From contig NZ_JAAXYO010000123.1 of assembly GCF_018854015.1 (NCBI RefSeq), positions 1 to 31,556 of the forward strand: a stretch of DNA of 31,556 nt. Reading direction: 5' to 3'. Position numbers and translations under genes: made by a program. The notes below the pieces were generated by a model, which saw only the letters and a program-made list of their open reading frames with translations, had not been told where the DNA came from and made no database searches. Every line of letters begins with the position of its first letter. The stretch's first letter is position 1. Below are positions 1 to 8,183 of the stretch, in pieces. This stretch comes from Igneacidithiobacillus copahuensis. Its GTDB lineage: Bacteria > Pseudomonadota > Gammaproteobacteria > Acidithiobacillales > Acidithiobacillaceae.

Positions 1-96
1 GAACTCTTACCCTACCACTGGGGAAAACAACCCATCGTAACGTAATACCTAGCCTTGGGTAGGTGGGTTGCTTATACGCTTACGAACTATCGACGT
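1..96. other. Flank upstream of CRISPR block 1, possible leader
   Basis: No gene is visible in these 96 bases. They lie directly before the first intact repeat, at the end opposite the degenerate last repeat at 2048-2074. Because the repeat reads in the usual GTCTTCCCC...GTTTC direction on the plus strand, this is where a leader and promoter would sit. Only part of such a leader would be inside the window. Calling it a leader is inference from array polarity; I see no strong promoter motif. Confidence 0.4.
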
Positions 97-2074
97 GTCT
101 TCCCCACACGCGTGGGGGTGTTTCTAAGGACTAGCAATATATAAAGGGTTAGCTTCAGTCTTCCCCACACGCGTGGGGGTGTTTCCTATACGATTCCCAT
201 AGGCGACCATCCGGCGTTGTCTTCCCCACACGCGTGGGGGTGTTTCCACCCAGAGGGCGATTCAGGAATCGCTGGAAGCGTCTTCCCCACACGCGTGGGG
301 GTGTTTCTCAGTATCGCCGTATAGGACGTTAGCAGGGCCTGTCTTCCCCACACGCGTGGGGGTGTTTCTGATTTTGTTGATTCGTGCGAGCAAATACGAA
401 AGTCTTCCCCACACGCGTGGGGGTGTTTCTAAAGGATCGTGTTAAAACATCCCCTTCTAAGTGTCTTCCCCACACGCGTGGGGGTGTTTCCATCAATGCG
501 TACTACTCCGTCCATATCAAAACGTCTTCCCCACACGCGTGGGGGTGTTTCCGAGGCCCGTGGATGGCTCAGTCCATGCAGTACGTCTTCCCCACACGCG
601 TGGGGGTGTTTCTCTATACGCGGCTGGGCAGGCCGCAGTAAACCGGTCTTCCCCACACGCGTGGGGGTGTTTCTAAAACCACCGCCCGGGCCGTATGTAT
701 TTATTGGTCTTCCCCACACGCGTGGGGGTGTTTCCGAAGCAGGGACCTTGTTATATGGCCGGAATTTGTCTTCCCCACACGCGTGGGGGTGTTTCTGAAT
801 CTGCCCTTGGTGGTAATCGGCGCTTTCAGTCTTCCCCACACGCGTGGGGGTGTTTCTGGGGTCGCAAGTGTGTTTATTGCGATGCGGAGGTCTTCCCCAC
901 ACGCGTGGGGGTGTTTCTGATGGAAAAGGTGGGCGGATTAACGGCAGGAAGTCTTCCCCACACGCGTGGGGGTGTTTCTTGGAAAAGCAATGGGCCACAT
1001 TCCGCGCATTAGTCTTCCCCACACGCGTGGGGGTGTTTCTGCGCTATGAGCCGGGCTGGCATACGCGCAACAGTCTTCCCCACACGCGTGGGGGTGTTTC
1101 GCCGCGCATATCTCATATGCTATGGAGGACGCGTCTTCCCCACACGCGTGGGGGTGTTTCCGGTTCTCAGGTGACAAGCGATAACCTCGCCGTGTCTTCC
1201 CCACACGCGTGGGGGTGTTTCTTTCAAAGTCCCCGCTGGTTACCGCTGGACCGCGTCTTCCCCACACGCGTGGGGGTGTTTCTTGCTTACGGGGTGTATA
1301 TTAACGGGGTGGAAGGTCTTCCCCACACGCGTGGGGGTGTTTCTCAGACCGCGAATCTAGCGGCGGCCATAGCCGCGTCTTCCCCACACGCGTGGGGGTG
1401 TTTCTGGCTCCAGACGCTGGATTTATTGCGTACGGATGTCTTCCCCACACGCGTGGGGGTGTTTCTGTTCAGATTAGTCCAAACCTTGCGGCCAGTGTGT
1501 CTTCCCCACACGCGTGGGGGTGTTTCTGGATAGGCGTCTAGGAATGAGGCCATCATTAGGTCTTCCCCACACGCGTGGGGGTGTTTCTGGGTGGGAACCA
1601 CTTGAGGGGGTTGCCTGTAGGTCTTCCCCACACGCGTGGGGGTGTTTCTAAGATCATCCAGCCGCTTCTCAAACTCCTTCAGTCTTCCCCACACGCGTGG
1701 GGGTGTTTCCGCGGGTAAGTTTTGCGGCTGGCTTGGCTGATGGTCTTCCCCACACGCGTGGGGGTGTTTCTCTTTGCCGATACAACTTTGATCTCCGGTT
1801 CCAGTCTTCCCCACACGCGTGGGGGTGTTTCTAGATAGGCTCATTGTAAATAGCTCCCCACGGCGTCTTCCCCACACGCGTGGGGGTGTTTCCGATCTTT
1901 GTTGCAAGTCGCAAAAGACCCCGAGGTCTTCCCCACACGCGTGGGGGTGTTTCTCTGCTGCAATTGGTGTTGGTACTGCTCTTGTGGTCTTCCCCACACG
2001 CGTGGGGGTGTTTCTGAAGCAGCTTAAATATTTGGTCATGTTAGACGGTCTTCCCCACACGCGTGGGGGTGTTC
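97..2074 (+). CRISPR. CRISPR block 1: 33 repeats, 32 spacers
   Basis: The repeat is 28 bases. It starts GTCTTCCCC, ends GTGTTTC, and its centre can form a 6-bp stem (CCCCAC with GTGGGG) around an ACGC loop. Repeats start at 97 and recur every 61 bases; the one exception is a 60-base unit between 1073 and 1133. The first 32 copies look identical. The last (2048-2074) lacks one T in its 3' end, which marks the distal side and supports plus-strand transcription. Spacers are 33 bases counted from the invariant 28-mer. Their first base is nearly always T or C, so the array can equally be read as a 29-base repeat with 32-base spacers. The repeat resembles those of type I-E and plasmid-borne type IV-A systems in general design; the type cannot be assigned without cas genes, and none are in the window. 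Confidence 0.98.
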
Positions 2075-2096
2075 GTAACAGATTATGCGTATTCCG

Positions 2097-2207
2097 GTCG
2101 CATCCGGCCACTGATTCCACGATGATCCGGCCACCGATTCCATGAACATTCGGCCACTCGTTCCACGGGCATCCGGCCACTGATTCCACGGCCATTCGGC
2201 CACCCCT
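2097..2207. repeat. Left subterminal multiple repeats of the IS21-type element
   Basis: A unit close to CCGGCCACTGATTCCACG recurs with small changes several times between about 2097 and 2207 (GGCCACTGATTCC, GGCCACCGATTCC, GGCCACTCGTTCC, GGCCACTGATTCC, GGCCACCCC). Inverted copies are found at 4480-4540 at the other end. IS21-family elements typically carry such multiple terminal repeats as IstA-binding sites. The identity as transposase sites is family knowledge; the repeats are seen directly. Confidence 0.8.
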
Positions 2208-2287
2208 GGGGCAGGAGCTACGTTGGGTAGTTTTGTTCATCATGACCTCTTTTGCGGAGCAGGGAGGTTTTTGTGGAGCGACTATCC

Positions 2288-3653
2288 ATGCGCAAGATTC
2301 GAGAAGTATTGCGATTGAAGTACGAGGCGGGACTGTCCGCCAGAGCGATCGCCCGCAGCGTCAACGCCGGCAGGACAACGGTGCAGGAGTACCTTCAGCG
2401 TTTTGCGGCGAGCGGTATTCCCTGGCCCACGGAGCTGGATGATGCTGCTTTGGAAAGCCGATTGTTCCCTCCGCCACCACCGGCTGGCACGGAGCGACCA
2501 GAACCGGACTGGACGGTTGTCCAACGCGAGCTGCGGCGCAAGGGGGTCACCCTGTTGCTCCTCTGGGGGGATGACCGTGCCGGTCACGGATCCCGGCACG
2601 GGAGAACTCCGCCAGGCCCAGATCTTCGTCGCGGTCCTGGGTGCATCGGCTTACACTTATGTCGAAGCCACCTGGAGCCAGAGCTTGCCGGACTGGATCG
2701 GCAGCCACGTCAGGGCGTTCACCTTCTTCGGCGGGGTGCCCGAGATCCTGGTGCCCGACAACCTCAAATCGGGCATCGCCAAGACCTGTCGCTACGAACC
2801 CGATGCCAACCCCACCTATGCGGAGATGGCCCGCCATTAGGGTGTGGCGGTCATCCCCGCTCGTGTCAGAAAACCCCGGGATAAGGCCCTGGCGGAGGTC
2901 AGCGTGCAAATCGCCGAGCGCTGGATCCTGGCCCGGCTACGCCATCGCCAGTTCTTCACCCTGGCGGAACTCAATGCGGCCATTCGCTCCTTGGTACTGC
3001 AGCTCAACACCAAGCCCTTCCGCAAGCGGCCGGGCTCTCGCGCTGAGGTCTTCGCCTCCCTGGAGGCCCCGGCGCTCAAAGCGCTCCCGGATGCACCCTA
3101 CGAATACGCGCAGTGGAAACGGGCCAAGATCCACCCCGATTATCATGTCGAAATCGACCGCCATTACTACTCGGTCCCTTACCCGCTGGTGGGAAAAACC
3201 GTGGATGTCCGTTACAGCAACGCTACCGTGGAGATCTTCCACCGCAGCAAACGGGTGGCCGCCCACCTGCGCAGCAAAGTACCCCACGACTTCACGACAG
3301 TGGAAAGCCACATGCCGCCATCCCACCAGATCGCCCGCTGGTCACCGGAAAAGCTTCTGGAGCAGGCTGCGCGCGGAGGACCGCACACCCGCACCCTGAT
3401 GGAAGCCTTGATGCTGCGGCGCCGTTACCCCCAGCAGGCCTTCCGCAGCGGCATGGGTATCCTGCGTCTGGCCAAGACCCATGATCGGACCCGCATGGAA
3501 GCCGCCTGCGCCCGCGCCCTGCGTATCCAGGCGATCAGCTACCGCTCGGTGGCCTCCATCCTGGACAAAGGGCTGGATCGTCAGGCGTCAGAGCAGCCGG
3601 ATCGCCCCATCATTCACCATGGAAACATCCGTGGTCCCGAATATTTCCATTGA
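2288..3653 (+). pseudogene. istA: IstA-type transposase of IS21 family, inactivated
   Basis: The N-terminus (MRKIREVLRLKYEAGLSARA...) is the IstA helix-turn-helix region. At about 2560-2575 the reading frame changes abruptly from LLLLW to MTVPVTDPGTG. Roughly 45-50 residues that normally lie between these segments are missing, including the first catalytic aspartate region (FVDYAG-like). The rest is in one frame but contains a TAG at 2838-2840, in ARH*GVAVIPAR, where the family normally has tyrosine. The later catalytic parts, VPDNLKSG and the glutamate in DKALAEV, are still present. The gene therefore carries two independent lesions, an internal deletion with frameshift and a nonsense codon, and cannot make an active DDE transposase. 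The start at 2288 follows a GGAG-like site; 2252 is an alternative. Confidence 0.9.
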
Positions 3654-3667
3654 AAAGGAACCTTACC

Positions 3668-4420
3668 ATGTATACCCACCCCACCTATGATCGGCTCCGT
3701 ACACTCCACCTAATCGGCATGCTCCATGCCCTGGAACACCAGGAACGGCACCCGGAAGTCGCCGCCATGCCCTTCCTGGAACGCCTCGGGATCCTCCTCG
3801 ACGCAGAATGGAGCCTGCGCGATCAAAAACGCCTGCAGTCGCGTCTGCGCGCGGCTCGGTTGAAACAGCCCGCCACGCTGGAAGATCTGGACTGGCAGGG
3901 ATCCCGGCGCTTCGACCGCAGCCTCCTGCAGAGCCTGGCCAGCGATGACTGGATCCGCCAACATCGCAATGTGCTCGTTCTGGGGCCTACCGGTGTCGGC
4001 AAGACCTACATTGCCTGTGCCCTGGGCCATCAGGCCTGTCGGGATGGCTATCATGTGCTCTACCAGCGCCTGCCCAGGCTGCTCTCCGATCTCGAAATCG
4101 CCCATGCGGACGGCCGCTATCCCAAGCTCCTTCAACGCTTGTCCAAGATCGACCTGCTCATCCTCGACGACTGGGGGCTGGAAATCCTGACCGATCGGAG
4201 TCGGCATGACCTCCTGGAGATCCTGGATGACCGCTACCAAACCGGTTCTACCCTGGTCACCAGTCAATTACCCGTCGAGCACTGGCATGACAGCATTGGC
4301 GATCCCACCTTGGCGGACGCCATTCTGGACCGCCTGATCCACAATGCCTACAGACTGACTATCGACGGAGAATCCATGCGGAAGAAGCAGCGGTTGACCC
4401 CAACGGCGCAGTCGGCGTAA
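3668..4420 (+). CDS. istB: IstB-like ATP-binding transposition helper
   Basis: This 250-residue protein is the IS21-family AAA+ helper that delivers target DNA to IstA. It has a Walker A motif GPTGVGKT at residues 106-113 and a Walker B LLILDDWG near residue 165. The N-terminus MYTHPTYDRLRTLHLIGM is typical of the family, which is why I place the start at 3668 after an AAGGAA ribosome site rather than at the in-frame ATG at 3650. It lies 14 bases after the istA pseudogene. The length is normal and no lesion is visible, so IstB is intact while its partner is dead; it may still act for a related element elsewhere in the cell. Confidence 0.93.
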   Translation: MYTHPTYDRLRTLHLIGMLHALEHQERHPEVAAMPFLERLGILLDAEWSLRDQKRLQSRLRAARLKQPATLEDLDWQGSRRFDRSLLQSLASDDWIRQHRNVLVLGPTGVGKTYIACALGHQACRDGYHVLYQRLPRLLSDLEIAHADGRYPKLLQRLSKIDLLILDDWGLEILTDRSRHDLLEILDDRYQTGSTLVTSQLPVEHWHDSIGDPTLADAILDRLIHNAYRLTIDGESMRKKQRLTPTAQSA

Positions 4421-4479
4421 CGTCCTTTTACCCGCGTCGCTACGCTCCGCCTGCCCCGGCCGAATGGCCGGGGACAGGG

Positions 4480-4549
4480 TGGCCGGATCATCGTGGAATC
4501 AGTGGTCGGATGCCGATGAATTGAGTGGCCGAATGGCATGGAATACGCA
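4480..4549. repeat. Right subterminal repeats of the IS21-type element
   Basis: Inverted copies of the left-end unit are seen as GTGGCCGGATCATCGTGG, CAGTGGTCGGATGCC and GAGTGGCCGAATGGC, closing with GGAATACGCA at 4540-4549. They match the left end in inverse orientation. They are expected transposase-binding sites for an IS21-family element. Confidence 0.75.
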
Positions 4550-4584
4550 TCCAGCGTAGCGTAAACTGTCGCGCCGCTTGTTGT

Positions 4585-5386
4585 GTCTTCCCCACACGCG
4601 TGGGGGTGTTTCTATTACCGCCTTGTTGAAGACCTCGCATGGTCAGTCTTCCCCACACGCGTGGGGGTGTTTCTAACCGGAGATAGCAGCACCGATAAAA
4701 AAAACAGTCTTCCCCACACGCGTGGGGGTGTTTCCGAACTACGGCATTACCCAGTCCACCTACGACCGTCTTCCCCACACGCGTGGGGGTGTTTCTAGCA
4801 CAAGGACGGAAAATTGCAAAGAATGAATGTCTTCCCCACACGCGTGGGGGTGTTTCTATTGGTTCCGCTATTCTTTCTGATGTTGGCCTGTCTTCCCCAC
4901 ACGCGTGGGGGTGTTTCTAGTCGCGCCCTTTCTTTGTCTATGGTACAACCGTCTTCCCCACACGCGTGGGGGTGTTTCCATTGCGTCCTACCAAGGCAAA
5001 CCACGCCGTACGTCTTCCCCACACGCGTGGGGGTGTTTCTTGACGCGGGCATGTCTCGAATGTGCTGATGGCGTCTTCCCCACACGCGTGGGGGTGTTTC
5101 TCCGCGCTAGCCCCGCCACTGGTCGGGTACAGAGTCTTCCCCACACGCGTGGGGGTGTTTCCCGTTATGGCATCATTCCCGGCTGTGCCTTGTGGTCTTC
5201 CCCACACGCGTGGGGGTGTTTCTAACGGCGACGGGGCAGAACGCGGTACAGAATCGTCTTCCCCACACGCGTGGGGGTGTTTCTGGGAATGAGTAGCCCG
5301 ATTTTTACTCAGCCAAGTCTTCCCCACACGCGTGGGGGTGTTTCCGTAATCATGACGGCCAAGATGGAGCGTATTAAGTCTTCCCC
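4585..5386 (+). CRISPR. CRISPR block 2: 13 full repeats, one truncated, 13 spacers
   Basis: Repeats identical to block 1 start at 4585 and recur every 61 bases up to 5317, in the same orientation. A fourteenth repeat at 5378 keeps only GTCTTCCCC before sequence of another IS21-like element begins. Spacers are 33 bases from the 28-mer; the first base is T in nine and C in four. The same repeat, spacing and orientation indicate that blocks 1 and 2 were once one array of at least 45 spacers, now split by the IS21 element. The 18-35 bases before 4585 look like the remains of a partial spacer. Confidence 0.97.
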
Positions 5387-5990
5387 GTATCAGCGGCCAC
5401 CACTATGGCGCCATTTCAGGGTCGGCATAATGGCGCCACCCGCACTGCCTGAATCAGGGTCTCGAACATCCATTGGATCGGTTACCGTCCTCAGCTTTCG
5501 AGGATGTGACCATGAGCAACAGGAGGTTCGAGATGTTTACCATTCGTCAGATATTGGTACGGATGCGCCAGGGGGACACTGACCGGGAGATTGCCCGGTC
5601 TGGCCTCATGGGCCGCAAGAAGCTGGGTGCTCTGCGTCGTGACGTTGCCCAGCGGGGTTGGCTCGATGCCCATCAGCCACTGCCAGAAGATTCGGAGCTG
5701 GCGGCCGCGCTGCAGCATCAGGCACAGCCTGCGTCAACGCAGCGTGAGTCTTCCTTGAAGCCCTTTGAAGCCCAGATCACTCGGTGGGCGGCGGAAGGCA
5801 TCCAGGGCACCACCATTCACGCCGCATTGGTCCGCAATCATGGGTTCACCGGCAGCTATTCCGCCGTCAAACGGGCGATCCGTCGGTTGCTCCCGGCCAC
5901 GCCGCCCAAGGCCACCATGCGCCTCACCTTTGCCCCCCGGTGAGGCTGTCCAGGTGGACTTCGGTGCTGGCCCGGAGTTGGTGGACCCGG
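5387..5990 (+). mobile_element. Remnant of a second, different IS21-like element
   Basis: The sequence starts inside a CRISPR repeat and carries an inverted-looking pair ATGGCGCCATTTCAG / ATAATGGCGCCACCC at about 5404-5445. These resemble IS21 subterminal repeats but are unrelated in sequence to those of the element at 2086-4549. They are followed by the N-terminal part of an istA-like gene. The remnant is cut off near 5990 and has no istB and no right end. The left boundary is defined only by the loss of repeat sequence after 5386. Confidence 0.75.
5533..5990 (+). pseudogene. IstA-like transposase, N-terminal fragment with frameshift
   Basis: The start at 5533 follows a strong AGGAGG at 5521-5526; an earlier in-frame ATG is at 5512. 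The product (MFTIRQILVRMRQGDTDREIARSGLM...) is an IS21-type transposase N-terminus with a helix-turn-helix, distinct from the first IstA. At about 5933-5941 a run of six C residues shifts the frame and gives LTFAPR-stop. Removing one C restores LTFAPGEAVQVDFGAGPELVDP, which contains the first DDE aspartate. Soon after, near 5990, the homology stops. The gene is therefore frameshifted and truncated to about a third of the usual length. Confidence 0.8.
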
Positions 5991-6026
5991 GATGCGTAAG
6001 CCCAGGGACTGCTGAATGTAGCCAGC

Positions 6027-6210
6027 GATTTCGCTCACAGTCCCACCCCCAACTCCAGCGCCAGATGCAGGCCCATCTCCTTGAGAATCTGCTCCGGCGG
6101 CTCATAGCCGAGATTCACGGCTTCCTGCATCAGATTGCGTTCATGGGACTGGACCAGTATCCGTTGCGGCGATCCGACCGGCAGGGAGGCGCTGTCCGGG
6201 TGCCGGTGCA
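6027..6210. repeat. 184-bp direct repeat, left copy (partial gene)
   Basis: This stretch matches 9191-9374 in the same orientation over 184 bases with one visible difference (GGGAGGC at about 6185-6190 against GGGAAGC). The right copy is the last roughly 58 codons, stop and 8 downstream bases of the intact 91-aa gene; the left copy is only that fragment. Together the copies bracket the three-gene accessory island. Homology ends sharply on both sides. Confidence 0.95.
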
Positions 6211-7235
6211 ACCTGGACAGCGGCTACTTCAACCGACACTTTGGTCACGTTGTAGAGCGTCACGCTCCTACCGACCGCCTGTGTGGGATCGAACAGCGCG
6301 AGATTGATACCATCGCTGACGGAACTACGATAAACGACTCCGTCGAATCCGCACTTCTTAATGAATTCGCACAGGTATTGGCTCGGAATATAGTCGATCG
6401 CCGCCCCCGCTGGCTGAACTGGTCGGGTCAACTCCTCACCCAGGCGTTCGAGGAACGGTAAGTCGGCGCGCAACTGGCCGATCTCGCTCGCGTCGCTCAG
6501 GATAAAAGGTGAAACGCTCTTGCGTGGGTTGCGCAAATCCACAGCCTTGATTTCGGGGATAGTGAAGTCAGCTACACAAGCAATCTCACCGGTATGAGGC
6601 CTGATCTCGGACACAGCAGTATCGGGATGAGATCCCAGGTAAAGATAGGGGATGCCAGCTGGATTGGCTCTGCCATGCGACGAGCGTCTATTTGGCGGTG
6701 CCCCCATCTTTTCAATCGGGAAGAACTCATCCTCGGTATAGATTCGCGAGCGATACCATGTTGGAGGTAATGTCGGCGCCAGCAGCATGTCGAGCAGTTG
6801 ACGGAGACGGTCTAGGTCGATAACGACGTCGAGAAACCAGCGATTGGTATACATCATCTCGTTGCGCAATTTGTCCCACTGCGCGAGACCTTCGCTGTCA
6901 TAGCTTGCCGACGGAGCGAAACTGTCTCGGACGATCTCTCCGTTATCGAGAATCTCGCCCAGAAGTTCCTTAGCGTTAGCAATGTCCATGCGCGGATGGC
7001 TGAAGAGCTGCCAGTCGTCCTTCATCCACTCGACCAACGACTTCCCATCCATACTAGGCTCGTAGACATTGGCTAGCAGCTCGAAAAAGTTGGTGAGCTT
7101 ACTTGGCTCAACGAGTTGGGTATCAGAGGTCCCGCAGAAATCGCATGTCCCATGACTGGAATCGAGCGAAGGGAAGATCTGATCGCGCAGGAAGCGATCG
7201 TCGAAGCATTCCGGGCAGCAAAATCGCCTTGCCAT
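6141..7235 (-). CDS. RES-domain protein with N-terminal zinc ribbon (HEPN/RES-type head)
   Basis: The 364-residue protein begins with a CxxC pair at residues 7-10 and 31-34, a likely zinc ribbon. A mostly helical region of about 120 residues follows, in the position of the HEPN/RES N-terminal domain. A RES domain spans about residues 160-335. RES hallmarks are GRANPAGIPYLYL (189-200), a glutamate in AVSEIR (E210), and YIPSQYL...GFDGVVYRSS (282-305). RES domains act on NAD+, by cleavage or ADP-ribosyl transfer, in Xre-RES toxin systems; activity here is inferred. The last 22 or so residues (from about 342) are encoded by the flanking direct repeat, so the natural C-terminus has been replaced or lost. 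The gene is third in an operon, 5 bases after the sce7725-type gene. The HEPN assignment is uncertain and I see no clear RxxxxH motif. Confidence 0.8.
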   Translation of the reverse strand: MARRFCCPECFDDRFLRDQIFPSLDSSHGTCDFCGTSDTQLVEPSKLTNFFELLANVYEPSMDGKSLVEWMKDDWQLFSHPRMDIANAKELLGEILDNGEIVRDSFAPSASYDSEGLAQWDKLRNEMMYTNRWFLDVVIDLDRLRQLLDMLLAPTLPPTWYRSRIYTEDEFFPIEKMGAPPNRRSSHGRANPAGIPYLYLGSHPDTAVSEIRPHTGEIACVADFTIPEIKAVDLRNPRKSVSPFILSDASEIGQLRADLPFLERLGEELTRPVQPAGAAIDYIPSQYLCEFIKKCGFDGVVYRSSVSDGINLALFDPTQAVGRSVTLYNVTKVSVEVAAVQVAPAPGQRLPAGRIAATDTGPVP

Positions 7236-7240
7236 GCGGC

Positions 7241-8176
7241 TCAGCCAAGATAGTTGGCAAGCGTCTCGATGTGATGTTTCATCGACAGTTTTTTGACGTA
7301 ACCAAGACCTGGGAAATGACCCTTGTCGTGGAGGTCACGAAACTCCCGGATCGCGTTGGTCGGAAGAATGTGGGAGGTCCCACTGTCCAATTTCGTTATC
7401 AGCTTCGCTAACGCCTGAGCGAACTTACCGGCGGGATCCGTCGGCGTGTCCTTCGTCTCCGAGACGAAGTGATAGATATACATGACATCGTCTTTGTCAG
7501 GATCGATGAAGGTCAGGTGGATTGCGACGGCATAAGCCGGGCCTCCGCCCTCGCTGTAGACGTCGCCGACAATTAGAAAATCGCCAAAGCCCGCCATGCC
7601 AAGGTCGCTATAGGTAACATGTAGATCGGAGAACTCCTCCATCTCCGGATAATCGGCATTGCGCTGCCGCCTGAAGCCGTCGCGTACGAGGATGCGCGTG
7701 CTGCAGTCAAAATGCTTCCGGTAGAGCAACTTTGCATGATCTTCTACGAAGACGTTGGTGAGGGCGGATATATTGCCCCCCAGTTGGCCCGCCAGCGCCT
7801 TGGGCTCGGTGAAGCCCGCATGAACTAGAACAGGATGATGATTGGCATGTTGGTCAAGGCATTTTAATACTTCGTCGACTGACATGTCACCACGCAGCAG
7901 AATGCCGGCGGAGATATTGTCAGCGCCGGTAAAATCCTGTTGGAGGAGGTCGGTGATGCTCATCCCGTTTTCTTGATGGTCACCGTAATAGGGGTTCACG
8001 ATAACAATTGCGCTTCCATCGACGTCGCATATTGCTCTCAATGTCTTCTTGAGGCCACTGAGCGACTCGCGCACCGGCTCAATCACAGGTACAAACTTAT
8101 TTTCGGCGAGCAACTTTGCCATCTCTCGGATCGTTATGAGCTCGAATTGTTTTCCGCGGAAATAGGGATAGTACAT
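7241..8176 (-). CDS. sce7725 family protein (beta-protein-like)
   Basis: The 311-residue product begins MYYPYFRGKQFELITIRE, which I recognise as the start typical of the sce7725 family named from Sorangium cellulosum. The motif FVPVIEPV follows near residue 28, and the fold is likely alpha/beta barrel-like, as in the phage-type Beta protein family. Its biochemical role is not known to me. It sits 7 bases after the sce7726-type gene and 5 bases before the RES gene, so the three are almost certainly translated from one message. sce7725 and sce7726 proteins are recurrently paired in genomes, which argues for a joint function. A GGAG ribosome site lies about 11 bases upstream of the ATG. Confidence 0.8.
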   Translation of the reverse strand: MYYPYFRGKQFELITIREMAKLLAENKFVPVIEPVRESLSGLKKTLRAICDVDGSAIVIVNPYYGDHQENGMSITDLLQQDFTGADNISAGILLRGDMSVDEVLKCLDQHANHHPVLVHAGFTEPKALAGQLGGNISALTNVFVEDHAKLLYRKHFDCSTRILVRDGFRRQRNADYPEMEEFSDLHVTYSDLGMAGFGDFLIVGDVYSEGGGPAYAVAIHLTFIDPDKDDVMYIYHFVSETKDTPTDPAGKFAQALAKLITKLDSGTSHILPTNAIREFRDLHDKGHFPGLGYVKKLSMKHHIETLANYLG

Positions 8177-8183
8177 ACGTCGG

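Larger units (their letters stand above)
2086..4549 (+). mobile_element. IS21-family insertion sequence between the two CRISPR blocks
   Basis: The element holds an istA pseudogene followed by istB, the standard IS21 arrangement. Its ends share an inverted TGCGTATTCC, starting at 2086 on the left and ending at 4549 on the right, followed inward by subterminal GGCCAC-type repeats. The ends could extend outward: the left flank also offers a TGTTCG start at 2070 inside the last repeat, and the right flank could run to about 4566. I see no matching target-site duplication under either boundary. With IstA broken, the element could move only if a transposase is supplied in trans. Confidence 0.85.

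Noticed and set aside
384..2243. Long open frames on both strands through the CRISPR array, rich in SSPHAWGCF and PTRVGKT repeats
   Set aside because: They are translations of the repeat in rotating frames, since a 61-base unit is not a multiple of three; they have no ribosome sites.
2282..4267. Minus-strand open frames across the IS21 genes
   Set aside because: They are antisense to istA and istB, follow GC-rich codon bias, and show no family features.
2070..4566. A target-site duplication flanking the IS21 element
   Set aside because: I compared the bases outside both candidate boundary pairs (2086/4549 and 2070/4566) and found no matching 4-8 bp.
97..5386. Firm assignment of the array to CRISPR type IV-A or I-E
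   Set aside because: The repeat style fits both and no cas gene is in the window, so a subtype call would be a guess.
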